A DNA stretch of 64,000 bases, from contig NZ_NPKH01000025.1 in the NCBI RefSeq assembly GCF_002284535.1, forward strand, positions 76,397 through 140,396, written 5' to 3'. Shown one piece after another: positions 8,455 through 16,930 of the stretch. The position numbers and the translations under genes are program-made. The notes under the pieces are model-generated. The model did no database searches and was not told the origin of the DNA. It saw only the letters and a program-made list of their open reading frames with translations. Position 1 is the stretch's first letter, and each line of letters starts with the position of its first letter. Origin of the DNA: Mesorhizobium wenxiniae (GTDB lineage Bacteria; Pseudomonadota; Alphaproteobacteria; Rhizobiales; Rhizobiaceae).

Positions 8455-9096
8455 TCACGCATCCTTCTCAGCTTGCTCATTCACCGGCCCTGGCTCGACC
8501 GGCGCTTCACCAGCCACATGCTTGGGACCGCCCTTGGCAACGCCGACCATGGCCGGCCGCAGCACCCGCTCGCCGATCGAATAGCCTGGCTGCACGACCT
8601 GGACCACGGTGTTGGCCGGCACATCCGGATTAGGCACCTCGAACATCGCCTGGTGGAAATTCGGGTCGAATTTCTCGCCTTCCGGCTCGAGCTTCTTCAC
8701 CCCGTGCCGCTCCAGCGCCGATAGCATGGCGCGTTCGGTGAGTTCGACACCCTCGATCAGCGCCTTGAAGCCGGCGTCGCCCGACGCCTTGGCCTCAGCC
8801 GGAATCGCATCCAGCGCGCGGCGCAGATTGTCCGACACCGACAGCATGTCACGGGCGAAATTGGCAACGGCGTAGGCACGCGCGTCGTGCACATCGCGGG
8901 CGGTACGGCGGCGCAGATTCTCCATCTCGGCTGCGACGCGGAGCGCGCGGTCCTTCAACTCGTCGTTTTCCTTCAGCAGCCGCACAAGCGCCTCGTAGTC
9001 GCCGTCGACGCTGCCTTCCGTATGTTCGGTAGCAGCCCCGGTGGTCTCGGCTTCATCGGGCGCGCGTTCGTCTTTTGCCTGGTCGCTCATCGCCAT
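8455..9096 (-). CDS. grpE: nucleotide exchange factor GrpE
   Basis: A DnaK co-chaperone that releases ADP from Hsp70. The acidic, disordered N-terminus (about 1-30) is followed by a long coiled coil (LVRLLKENDELKDRALRVAA, ENLRRRTARD). The C-terminal beta domain carries the signature FDPNFHQAMFEVPNPDVPANT and the end motif GYSIGERVLRPAMVGVAKG. The 213-residue length is normal. Two starts are possible (9096 or 9090). hrcA, often next to grpE in alphaproteobacteria, is not in the upstream 600 bp, and no CIRCE-like inverted repeat was recognised. Confidence 0.95.
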   Translation of the reverse strand: MAMSDQAKDERAPDEAETTGAATEHTEGSVDGDYEALVRLLKENDELKDRALRVAAEMENLRRRTARDVHDARAYAVANFARDMLSVSDNLRRALDAIPAEAKASGDAGFKALIEGVELTERAMLSALERHGVKKLEPEGEKFDPNFHQAMFEVPNPDVPANTVVQVVQPGYSIGERVLRPAMVGVAKGGPKHVAGEAPVEPGPVNEQAEKDA

Positions 9097-9328
9097 TTCC
9101 CGTCATTTCGAATGGTGTGGATTTTGTGCCCGATATCGAGGTTTGTCGGCCAAAAATCAAGTGGCAAGCGATACCGGAGGGGCCGCTGGCGGTTCGACGA
9201 CGCATCATGAAGACCTTTCGATATTAATTCAAATTTTACTGTAACCGCCGCCTTTGCTTGCCAAGATGCTGCGTTGGGGGAACCATTCGTCTGCTGGAAG
9301 AGTTTCGAAGCCGATACAGGATTTTGAG

Positions 9329-9565
9329 ATGATGACCCGCAACGACGGCGACCGTAACAAGAATGGCGCCCGCAACAATGACGAAAGACGTGAAAGGCTC
9401 GCGGCCGGCATCAGGGGCCAGTTCGGCACCGAGGCAACGATGCGCTTTCTGCGTGCGCTGCCGGCGTTCCGGACGGAGAACGACATTCCCGATCGTTTCA
9501 GGGAATTGCTCGACCGCCTGGACGGCATCGAGAGCAGCGTAGCCGCCCGTGGCCCCCGGCGGTAG
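9329..9565 (+). CDS. small hypothetical protein with a NepR-like C-terminal segment
   Basis: 78 residues from ATG 9329; a second ATG follows directly. The N-terminus is hydrophilic and rich in Asn, Asp and Arg. The C-terminal half (RFLRALPAF...NDIPDRFRELLDRLDGIE) resembles in pattern the core of NepR anti-sigma factors (a basic helix, then [V/I]PDRFxxLLxxLD). No sigma factor or PhyR neighbour is present, which argues against a canonical NepR. The gene lies alone between grpE and a desaturase. Coding status is likely but not certain. Confidence 0.5.
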   Translation: MMTRNDGDRNKNGARNNDERRERLAAGIRGQFGTEATMRFLRALPAFRTENDIPDRFRELLDRLDGIESSVAARGPRR

Positions 9566-9709
9566 ACCAACACATCCGCCTGTCGTTGCGTGCCGCCGGA
9601 AGCATGCCCTCCCACATTGCAGCATCTTACGCGTCGCGCGACAATTACCCGCAGTAACTTGGCGTGATCCCTGCCTTGCGGCGACGGAATGGTCTGTCTA
9701 TGCTTCCTG

Positions 9710-10732
9710 ATGAACATGATTTCCCCCGAAGCTGTGGCGAACAGCAAACGTGCCTGGTTGAAGATCCTGGCGCGCTACAAGAAACCTGACAGGCGGCGCA
9801 GCGCCGTCGAACTTGCCATCACCCTCATTCCCTTTGCCACGCTGTGGGCACTGTCCTCAGTTGCTTATGCCCATGGTCATTGGTGGGGTCTGATCCTCAT
9901 ACTTCCGGCCGCCGGCTTTCTGGTGCGGATCTTCATGATCCAGCACGATTGCGGCCATGGTTCCTTCTTCGCCAACCGCACCGCCGACGACTGGATCGGC
10001 CGCGGCCTGGGCATCCTGACCTTGACGCCCTACGATTGCTGGCGACGTGCCCACGCAACCCATCACGCCAGCGCCGGCAACCTCGATGAGCGCGGCACGG
10101 GCGACATCAGGACGCTGACTGTCGCCGAATATCGGCAAATGTCCTGGCGGGGCCGCCTTGCCTATCGTCTCTATCGCCATCCGCTCGTCATGTTCGGCCT
10201 CGGCCCGATTTGGCTTTTTATCTTTGAGCAGAGACTGCCGGTCGGCATGATGCGAGGCGGCCTCACGCCCTGGGTGTCATCAATGGCAACCAACGTGGCC
10301 ATCGCGGTCGCCGCCGCCGCCCTCGTCTGGTTCGTCGGCCTCGAAGCGTTCCTGGTTGTCCACTTACCCATCGTCGTTCTGGCCGGTTCCGCCGGCATCT
10401 GGCTGTTTTACGTCCAGCACCAATTCGAGGAAACCGAGTGGGCAAAGGACTCCGAATGGGAGTTTCAGCACGCGGCCCTGCACGGCTCGTCCTATTATGA
10501 CCTGCCGCCGGTGCTGAACTGGTTCACCGGCAATATCGGCGTGCATCACGTGCACCACCTCTCCGCCAAGGTGCCGTGCTATCGATTGCAGGAGGTCCTG
10601 AGGGACTATCCGGAACTGCGCGAAATCGGCCGTGTCACGCTTCTGGAGAGCCTGCGCTGCGTCAAGCTGGCGCTGTGGGATGAGAACCGCAGCAAGCTGG
10701 TATCGTTTCGCGAAGCGCGGATGACTGCGTAA
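9710..10732 (+). CDS. membrane fatty acid desaturase
   Basis: An integral membrane di-iron desaturase with all three histidine boxes: HDCGH (with FMIQ before it), HATHH within CWRRAHATHHASAGNL, and HHVHH within NIGVHHVHHLSAKVP. About four membrane helices separate them. The box spacing fits the omega-6/delta-12 type acyl-lipid desaturases. The start is ambiguous among ATG 9689, 9710 and 9716, and no strong ribosome-binding site decides it. The gene stands alone and is followed at once by a palindromic repeat. Substrate position is inferred from family only. Confidence 0.88.
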   Translation: MNMISPEAVANSKRAWLKILARYKKPDRRRSAVELAITLIPFATLWALSSVAYAHGHWWGLILILPAAGFLVRIFMIQHDCGHGSFFANRTADDWIGRGLGILTLTPYDCWRRAHATHHASAGNLDERGTGDIRTLTVAEYRQMSWRGRLAYRLYRHPLVMFGLGPIWLFIFEQRLPVGMMRGGLTPWVSSMATNVAIAVAAAALVWFVGLEAFLVVHLPIVVLAGSAGIWLFYVQHQFEETEWAKDSEWEFQHAALHGSSYYDLPPVLNWFTGNIGVHHVHHLSAKVPCYRLQEVLRDYPELREIGRVTLLESLRCVKLALWDENRSKLVSFREARMTA

Positions 10733-10835
10733 CGCATGACCCCGAAAATCGAAATCGATTTTCGGAAAGGATCATGCGTGAATCAAATTGCTACAGCGTC
10801 CTTTGCGCGCCCCAAAAGGACGCGCGGCGCTGTAG
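10733..10835. repeat. two-part palindromic intergenic repeat (copy 1)
   Basis: Part A (10733-10778) is a nested inverted repeat: CGCATGA ... CCGAAAATCG / CGATTTTCGG ... TCATGCG. Part B (10791-10835) is CTACAGCG ... CGCTGTAG enclosing a second GTCCTTT / AAAAGGAC pair. A related pair of hairpins recurs at 22554-22648, and part B alone near 20187-20206. It sits between the convergent desaturase and DJ-1 genes. Confidence 0.8.
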
Positions 10836-10874
10836 AGCCGCCGCACGACAAATGCGGCGGTTCCCAAGCCTTGC

Positions 10875-11495
10875 TTAAGCCGCCTTGCGTTCGTCGCGCA
10901 TCAATATCTCGCCGTGGCGGATCTCGGTGCCGAGCACCTTCAGGCATTCGCGCATGAAGGCGGCGAGACCCGGCCAGCCCTTGGCTGATACCAGATTGCC
11001 GTCGACATGGGCGCCGGTCGGCGCGACATCGATGTAGGTGCCGCCGGCGAGCGTGACTTCTGGCTCGCAATACTGGAGCGCCGCGACTTCCCTGCCGCGC
11101 AGCACGCCGTCGACCGCCATCAGGATCTGCGCGCCATGGCAGATGGTGAAGATCGGCTTGCCGGTTTCATGGAAATGCCGCACCAGCGCCTGCACGCGCT
11201 TGTCGATGCGGATATATTCCGGCCCGCGCCCGCCCGCCGCATAGACTGCGTCGTATTCGGCCGGATTCACCTCGGCAAAGGTCTTGTTGAGGATGTAATC
11301 GTGACCAAGCTTTTCCGTATAGGTCTGGTGGCCCTCGAAGTCGTGCAGCGACGTCTTCAGTATGTCGCCCGCCTTCTTGTCCGGACACACGACGTGAACC
11401 GTGTGGCCGACCGCATGCATGGTCTGTTCAAAGACGAAAATCTCGTATTCCTCGCTGAACTCGCCAACGAGCATCAATATCTTCTTACCAGCCAT
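10875..11495 (-). CDS. DJ-1/PfpI family protein
   Basis: 206 residues with the class I glutamine amidotransferase-like fold. The strand-turn motif KKILMLVGEFSEEYE opens the protein, and the nucleophile elbow FTICHGAQILMA carries the reactive Cys. Family members include cysteine proteases, glyoxalases and deglycase-like stress proteins; which activity applies is not decidable. Start 11495 (MAGKK) has GAGGAACCGG upstream and is preferred over the longer frame to 11519. It is transcribed towards the desaturase, with a palindromic repeat between them. Confidence 0.85.
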   Translation of the reverse strand: MAGKKILMLVGEFSEEYEIFVFEQTMHAVGHTVHVVCPDKKAGDILKTSLHDFEGHQTYTEKLGHDYILNKTFAEVNPAEYDAVYAAGGRGPEYIRIDKRVQALVRHFHETGKPIFTICHGAQILMAVDGVLRGREVAALQYCEPEVTLAGGTYIDVAPTGAHVDGNLVSAKGWPGLAAFMRECLKVLGTEIRHGEILMRDERKAA

Positions 11496-11630
11496 TTCCG
11501 GTTCCTCCCTTGGTGGCAATATTTATTTCGGAGCGCGAAATAATGAGCCTATCCTAAGGGCAGGACACCGAAAACAAAAGACTGAAAAAGGTGGTCCGAC
11601 CAGATGCGGCGATCTGCCCGGCGCAGGCGA

Positions 11631-12164
11631 TCAGCCGGCGCGCACCCGCCGCCAGGAGTATTTAGGGCCTTTGGCCTCCGGCCTCTCGGTCGGCTGATAA
11701 TACAGCGGCAGACCGCCGGTGCGGCCTTCCTCGAGCCGTTTCAAAAGCACCGGATGCGACACTTCGAATTCGTCGAAGCCGAGGCGCAGCATATGCGGCA
11801 GCTGGTCGACCAGAACTTGCCCGGTTGCGCGGACCGCGCCCTCGAAATGGTAGCGGCTGCGCAGCAGTTCTCCCTTTGAGAAGGAACGGCCGTCACTGAA
11901 AGCCGGGAAGGCCAACGCCACCAGCGATATCTGGTCGAGCAGGTCGGCGATCTTTTCGAGCTGGTCGCCGGGCTGAAGCAGGACGCCGAGGCGTTCCTTC
12001 GCCGACCGGCGCACCGCCGGGTCGAGGTCGAGAAACACCTGCAGCGGCAGGATGAAGCGGCCATTGCCGGACAGTGCGTCTGCACTTTCGGCATGGGTCC
12101 ACTCGTCCTCGCGAAAACCCTTCGGGGTCCAGAGGCGGGTCTCCAGTGTCGTCGGTTCGGTCAT
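11631..12164 (-). CDS. DUF934 family protein of the sulfite reduction operon
   Basis: 177 residues with the DUF934 pattern: an N-terminal TRLWTPKGF region, a conserved LVALAFPAFSDGRSFSKGELLRSRY block and the C-terminal HPVLLKRLEEGR. Genes of this family sit next to cysI and cysH in many alpha- and betaproteobacteria and are assumed to assist sulfite reductase, but the biochemical role is not known. Here it is last in the cysG-DUF2849-cysI-cysH order. It is separated from cysH by 168 bp containing a structured repeat (12199-12328), so its expression may be set apart from that of cysH. Confidence 0.85.
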   Translation of the reverse strand: MTEPTTLETRLWTPKGFREDEWTHAESADALSGNGRFILPLQVFLDLDPAVRRSAKERLGVLLQPGDQLEKIADLLDQISLVALAFPAFSDGRSFSKGELLRSRYHFEGAVRATGQVLVDQLPHMLRLGFDEFEVSHPVLLKRLEEGRTGGLPLYYQPTERPEAKGPKYSWRRVRAG

Positions 12165-12198
12165 CGAAATTCCTAAAAATCAAACAGTCCAGGGTGTG

Positions 12199-12328
12199 TC
12201 GAGATTCAGGTCAGGCCGAGCCGAAAATGGTGGCTTCCGAGAACCGGAGCGGAGCGTACTTTTGGTACGTGAGCACCGGAAGCGCAGGAAGCTACCGTTT
12301 GCAGGCCGGCATCACCTGAATATCAACA
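12199..12328 (-). repeat. structured stem-loop element, copy 1
   Basis: Its near-perfect terminal inverted repeats (GATTCAGGT / ACCTGAATATC) enclose a 10-bp stem, 12229-12238 pairing fully with 12287-12296, and an apical CGTAC-TTTTG-GTACG hairpin (about 12256-12270). A second copy lies at 41168-41322. In both, the element begins 3-5 nt after the stop codon of a minus-strand gene (here cysH), so the minus strand is the probable sense direction. The stem shows a compensatory C-G to T-A change between copies. Confidence 0.85.
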
Positions 12329-12332
12329 TACC

Positions 12333-13097
12333 CTAAAGCGATGCGTCGGTCAGCGACTTTTCCAGCCCCGACAAATGGATGCCGCACTCGGTCTTGGCGT
12401 GCCCTGCCCAGCGGCCGCTGCGCGCGTCCTCGCCCGGCTGCACCGGCTGCGTGCACGGGAAGCAGCCTATCGACAGATAGCCATAGGCGACCAGCGGGTT
12501 CTCGCGCAGCTGATGCTTGCGCATGTAGGCGGCCTGGTCCGATGTCGTCCAGTGGGCCAGCGGATTGATGCGGATGCGCGAACCGACCGCCTCGAACACC
12601 GGAAGTGCTGCCCGCGTGGTCGCCTGAAAACGCTTGCGGCCGGTGAACCAGGCGCGGAACGGCTCGACGCCGCGCGCCAGTGGCTCGACCTTGCGGACGT
12701 CGCAGCAGGCGTCGGTGTCGGTCTCGTTCAGATTGCCGGTCGGATCGATCCGTTCGAGCGCTGCTTCGTCCGGCGTGATCACCCGGATATCGGTCAGTCC
12801 GAAATCGGCAACGAGCGCGTCGCGATAGCCGAGCGTCTCCTCGAAATGCTTGCCGGTGTCGAGGAAGATCACCGGCAACGTCCGGTCGATTTTGGCGATC
12901 ATATGCAGCAGCACCGCCGAATCCGCGCCAAAGGACGAAACTGCGGCGGTTTCGCCGCGAAAGATCTCCCGGGCCGACCGCTCGATGATCTCAAGCGGCT
13001 TCAGATGACCATAGAGCGCATCGAGCCCCGCCGCTTCGGCGGCGATGCCGGCCTCGACGTCGACGATACGATCAAGCGGCCTTGGCTTCGCCAGCAT
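12333..13097 (-). CDS. cysH: assimilatory adenylyl-sulfate (APS) reductase, CysH family
   Basis: 254 residues. It reduces APS to sulfite using thioredoxin or glutathione. The PP-loop-type motif SSFGADSAVLLHMIA and the catalytic C-terminal ECGIHLSG are present. CC in DACCDVRK and CxxC in GCFPCTQPV are the four cysteines that hold a [4Fe-4S] cluster, which distinguishes APS reductases from PAPS-specific enzymes. So APS, not PAPS, is the likely substrate. ATG 13097 lies inside the 3' end of cysI (26 bp overlap), consistent with translational coupling. Confidence 0.92.
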   Translation of the reverse strand: MLAKPRPLDRIVDVEAGIAAEAAGLDALYGHLKPLEIIERSAREIFRGETAAVSSFGADSAVLLHMIAKIDRTLPVIFLDTGKHFEETLGYRDALVADFGLTDIRVITPDEAALERIDPTGNLNETDTDACCDVRKVEPLARGVEPFRAWFTGRKRFQATTRAALPVFEAVGSRIRINPLAHWTTSDQAAYMRKHQLRENPLVAYGYLSIGCFPCTQPVQPGEDARSGRWAGHAKTECGIHLSGLEKSLTDASL

Positions 13098-14742
13098 AGA
13101 GCGCCTCCTTGAACGGCGCGGGACCGACACGGCGGTAGGCGTCGATGAATTTTTCGTTTCTGTCGAGCCGGAGGCCGAGATAGGTCTCGACGATCTGCTC
13201 GATGGCGTCGGTGATCTCTTCCGAACTGAAGCCGCGGCCGATGATCTCGCCGACCGAGGTGTTCTCGTCGGCCGAGCCGCCGAGTGTGACCTGATAGAGT
13301 TCGGCGCCCTTCTTTTCGACCCCGAGGATGCCGATATGGCCGACATGATGATGGCCGCAGGCGTTGATGCAGCCGGAAATTTTCAGCTTCAATTCGCCGA
13401 TCTCGCGCTGCCGCTCAAGCGAAGCGAAACGAAGCGAGATTTCCTGTGCCACCGGAATGGAACGCGCCGTGGCCAGCGCGCAATAATCGAGGCCGGGGCA
13501 GGAGATGATGTCTGATATCAGGTTGGAATTGGCGGTCGCCAGTCCGATGTCGACCAGAGCGTCATAGACCGCCTTGAGGTCTGCGCGCGCAACATGCGGC
13601 AGGATCAGGTTCTGCTCGTGGCTGACGCGCAACTCGTCGAAGGCATATTTCTCGGCAAGGTCGGCGACCGCTTCCATCTGGCTGTCGGAGGCATCGCCCG
13701 GCGCTTCGCCGATGCCCTTGAGCGAAATGGTCACGGCGGCATAATCAGGATGGCGGTGGGTCACCACGTTCTGATCGAGCCATTCCGAAAAGCTCTTGGA
13801 ATCGAGGCGGGCAAGCTTGACCACCTCGTCGCCTTCCGGCCGGTCGGCCAGCGCCGGCGGCGCGAAATAGGCATCGATGGCGCGGATGTCGGCTTCCGGC
13901 AGCTTCAGATCCGCCTCTTTCAGCTCCTGCCATTCGGCCTCGACCTGACGGGTGATCTCCTCGACGCCGGTCTCGTGGACGAGGATCTTGATGCGCGCCT
14001 TGTATTTGTTGTCGCGGCGGCCGTAGAGGTTGTAAACGCGCAGGATCGCCGTGCAGTAGGACAGAAGGTCCGCCTCGGGCAGGAAGTCGCGGATCTTCTT
14101 GGCGATCATCGGTGTACGGCCCTGACCGCCGCCGACATAGACGGCAAAACCGAGTTCGCCGGCAGCGTTCTTCTTCAAATGCAGGCCGATGTCATGCGTC
14201 TGGATGGCGGCGCGGTCGCGCTCGGCGCCGGTCACCGCGATCTTGAATTTTCTCGGCAGGAACGAGAACTCCGGATGCACCGACGACCATTGGCGCAGGA
14301 TTTCCGCATAGGGGCGCGGATCGGCGACCTCGTCGGCGGCGGCACCGGCAAAGTGGTCGGCGGTGACGTTGCGGATGCAATTGCCGCTGGTCTGGATGGC
14401 GTGCATTTCCACACTCGCCAGATCGGCCAGGATCGCCGGAATGTCCGACAGCGCCGGCCAGTTGAACTGGATGTTCTGGCGCGTCGTGAAATGGCCGTAG
14501 CCCTTGTCGTATTTGCGGGCGATGTGGCCGAGCATGCGCAGCTGCTTGCTGTTCAGCGTGCCGTAAGGCACCGCAATGCGCAGCATGTAAGCGTGCAATT
14601 GCAGGTAGACGCCGTTCATCAGCCTCAGCGGCCGGAACTGATCCTCGGTGATCTCGCCAGCAAGCCGCCGCGCGACCTGATCGCTGAACTCGGCGACGCG
14701 GGCCTGGACGAAATCGTGATCGAACTCATCGTAACGGTACAT
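13072..14742 (-). CDS. cysI: assimilatory sulfite reductase, siroheme/[4Fe-4S] hemoprotein subunit
   Basis: 556 residues, the six-electron reduction of sulfite to sulfide. The siroheme-[4Fe-4S] ligands are visible as DIISCPGLDYCALA and SGCINACGHHHVGHIGILG. The N-terminal ferredoxin-like half carries HFTTRQNIQFNW, the sulfite/nitrite reductase signature region. Nitrite reductases share the fold, but the flanking cysG, cysH, DUF2849 and DUF934 make sulfite the probable substrate. The flavoprotein partner CysJ is absent, so electrons may come from ferredoxin. It follows DUF2849 by about 45 bp. Confidence 0.93.
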   Translation of the reverse strand: MYRYDEFDHDFVQARVAEFSDQVARRLAGEITEDQFRPLRLMNGVYLQLHAYMLRIAVPYGTLNSKQLRMLGHIARKYDKGYGHFTTRQNIQFNWPALSDIPAILADLASVEMHAIQTSGNCIRNVTADHFAGAAADEVADPRPYAEILRQWSSVHPEFSFLPRKFKIAVTGAERDRAAIQTHDIGLHLKKNAAGELGFAVYVGGGQGRTPMIAKKIRDFLPEADLLSYCTAILRVYNLYGRRDNKYKARIKILVHETGVEEITRQVEAEWQELKEADLKLPEADIRAIDAYFAPPALADRPEGDEVVKLARLDSKSFSEWLDQNVVTHRHPDYAAVTISLKGIGEAPGDASDSQMEAVADLAEKYAFDELRVSHEQNLILPHVARADLKAVYDALVDIGLATANSNLISDIISCPGLDYCALATARSIPVAQEISLRFASLERQREIGELKLKISGCINACGHHHVGHIGILGVEKKGAELYQVTLGGSADENTSVGEIIGRGFSSEEITDAIEQIVETYLGLRLDRNEKFIDAYRRVGPAPFKEALYAGEAKAA

Positions 14743-14786
14743 GTCTGGTCTTTCCGGGCGCGTCCGCCCGTCATCAATGTGGTCGT

Positions 14787-15092
14787 TTACGCCGCCCGGG
14801 CGGCTTCCGGGCGGGCCTGCTTGCCCAGGTCATTGCGGTTGGTCGGGCCGGCGGCGCGGATCTTTTCGCGCAGCCGGACCGGCTCGACCACACCATTGGC
14901 GACGGTCACGTCGATCAGATTAACATCGACCACTTCGTTGTTGGCATAAGCCGTGGCGCCGATCGCCTCCAGCCGGTCTTCAGCCGCCTTATCATGGGCG
15001 ACATCGGCATTGTCGATGATCTCGGCCCAGCCGCCGTTGGCGTACCAGACGGCTTCGCCGTCGGTCAGGCGGTTTGCGGTCAGAACTTTCAT
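14787..15092 (-). CDS. DUF2849 family small protein
   Basis: 101 residues with the DUF2849 pattern: an N-terminal KVLTANRLTDGEAVWYANGG, an acidic middle (AHDKAAEDRLEAI) and a C-terminal EPVRLREKIRAAGPTN. The family is found almost only between cysG and cysI in alphaproteobacteria. It is presumed to assist siroheme delivery or sulfite reductase, with no demonstrated activity known to me. Its ATG overlaps the cysG stop by 4 nt, so translation is coupled. Confidence 0.88.
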   Translation of the reverse strand: MKVLTANRLTDGEAVWYANGGWAEIIDNADVAHDKAAEDRLEAIGATAYANNEVVDVNLIDVTVANGVVEPVRLREKIRAAGPTNRNDLGKQARPEAARAA

Positions 15093-16540
15093 CGTTCAGC
15101 TCCTTCGGCGGCTGTTTGGGCCGCGCCTTCATGCCTGTGTGCCGCGAGCGGCTCGGAACGTTCAAAGTTGGCGCCGGCGACTGCATCGCCGATGATCGTC
15201 ATGACCGGGCCGGTAAGGTCGGCGCGGACCTCAAGCGACGGCAGGTCGGCGAGCGTGCCGTGGAAACGGCGGCGGTTGGCAAGGCTGGCATTCTCGACCA
15301 CGGCGACCGCCGTATCCGGCGACAGGCCCGCCTCGATCAGCCGGCCGGCAACCTCGGCCGCGACTGAGCGGCCCATATAGACGGCGACCGTTGCGCCGGA
15401 GATGGCGAGCTTGGCCCAGTCAGGCAGCGAATTTCCCTTGAGGTCATGGCCGGTAGTGAACACCATAGATGACGACACGCCGCGCAGCGTCAGCGGCAAC
15501 TCGAAATCGGCGGCGGCGGCGAAGGCCGCGGTGACGCCAGGAACCACCTCATAAGCGATGCCGGCATCGCGCAGCGCCGCCATTTCCTCGCCCGCCCGGC
15601 CGAACACCAGCGGATCGCCGGATTTCAGCCGCACGACGCGCTTGCCGTCGCGGCCGAGTTCAATCAGCAGCGCGTTGATTTCGGCCTGGCTCTTGGTATG
15701 GCAGCCCTTGCGTTTGCCCACCGGCAGACGCTCGGCGTCGCGGCGGCCCATGGCGACGATCGTCTCCGGCACGAGTGCGTCATGGACGATGACATCGGCT
15801 TCCATCAGCAGGCGGTGGGCGCGCAACGTCAGCAGGTCTTCGGCGCCGGGACCCGCGCCAACCAGGGCAATGTGGCCCGATGCCGGCGCGTTCGAAAGCA
15901 ACATGTCAACGGCGGCATCATGCGCCTGCGAAAGCTGGCCGGCCGCCATGGCGCGGGCCGGCGCGCCGCCGAAAAAGTCGCTCCAGAAGCGCCGACGGGC
16001 ATTGCCTTTCGGCAGCAATCTCTCAGCGGTGCCGCGTAACGAGGCGGCAAGCGAAGCAAGCGGCCCGACCGACGGCGACAGCATGCGGTCGATGCGGCTG
16101 CGCAGCATCTGGGCAAGCACCGGGCCGGCCCCTTCCGTGCCGATGGCAATGGCGACCGGCGCGCGGTTGACCAGCGCTGGGGTGAAGAAATCGCACAGCT
16201 CCGGCCGGTCGACGGCATTGACCGGAATGCCCATCCGGCGCGCATCTTCGGCAACCCGGCGGTCGAGCGCCTCATTGCCGCTGGCGGCAAACGCCATGAC
16301 CGCGCCTTCGAGATGCGCGGCATCGTAGGCGGCAGCAATGTGGATGGCACCATCCGCGGCGATGAAGGCCAGCAACTCGGCCCCGGCGGCATCGGCTATG
16401 ATGCGCAGCACGGCGCTCGACTGGCCGATCAGCCGCGCCTTGGCCAGAGCCTCCTCGCCGCCGCCGACGATGGCCACGGCTTCGCCCTCGACCCGCATAA
16501 ACACGGGAAAGGCGTTGAGCTTGGCGGTGGCCTGCGGCAT
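15089..16540 (-). CDS. cysG: siroheme synthase CysG (bifunctional)
   Basis: 483 residues with two modules. The N-terminal precorrin-2 dehydrogenase/ferrochelatase begins with a Rossmann motif (FMRVEGEAVAIVGGGEEAL). The C-terminal uroporphyrinogen-III C-methyltransferase shows GHIALVGAGPGAEDLL, LKSGDPLVFGRAGEEMA and the VVENASLANRR end. Together they convert uroporphyrinogen III to siroheme, the cofactor of CysI encoded two genes downstream. Start 16540 is chosen; a longer frame to 16645 has an atypical N-terminus. It is the first gene of the sulfate assimilation operon. Confidence 0.93.
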   Translation of the reverse strand: MPQATAKLNAFPVFMRVEGEAVAIVGGGEEALAKARLIGQSSAVLRIIADAAGAELLAFIAADGAIHIAAAYDAAHLEGAVMAFAASGNEALDRRVAEDARRMGIPVNAVDRPELCDFFTPALVNRAPVAIAIGTEGAGPVLAQMLRSRIDRMLSPSVGPLASLAASLRGTAERLLPKGNARRRFWSDFFGGAPARAMAAGQLSQAHDAAVDMLLSNAPASGHIALVGAGPGAEDLLTLRAHRLLMEADVIVHDALVPETIVAMGRRDAERLPVGKRKGCHTKSQAEINALLIELGRDGKRVVRLKSGDPLVFGRAGEEMAALRDAGIAYEVVPGVTAAFAAAADFELPLTLRGVSSSMVFTTGHDLKGNSLPDWAKLAISGATVAVYMGRSVAAEVAGRLIEAGLSPDTAVAVVENASLANRRRFHGTLADLPSLEVRADLTGPVMTIIGDAVAGANFERSEPLAAHRHEGAAQTAAEGAER

Positions 16541-16930
16541 GGCGAGCGGAATCCTGAATACGCTGGCAGTTCTACGCGCGGGCGCGAAAAAGCAGAAGGA
16601 ACGCACTCGCGCATCGCTTCGTGCGAAGCAATCGCTTTTCCGCAAGCACCAAAGGCAGGAGAAAAAAATTCCACAGCCACGAGTGGAGCGGATCCAAGCC
16701 GCTGTTGCGAGCCTTGATCTGTGGCGGTTCTAGCGACAAGCGAGGTATATTACAAAACACTTTTTTCTAAATTCTACGTCTAGTAGACTAAAGCTGCGAT
16801 GCGCTGAACACCGGAACATTCCTGCGTCGGCGCGTGTTTGCCCTGCGAATCCGAGCCTGGCTGTTCAGCCGCGGCAATGGCTCCAGAGACGGGCCTAGAA
16901 ACCATGAAAAACAGAAAAAAGGAGCGCTCC
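16541..16930. other. divergent intergenic region between cysG and the host-attachment gene
   Basis: About 390 bp without a gene. It is AT-rich around 16741-16790, where GTCTA-G-TAGAC (16778-16788) forms a perfect 11-bp palindrome that could be an operator for the sulfur operon. A small hairpin, GCTTCG-TG-CGAAGC, lies at 16616-16629. No long open frame with good coding character was found, and no riboswitch was recognised. Confidence 0.5.
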
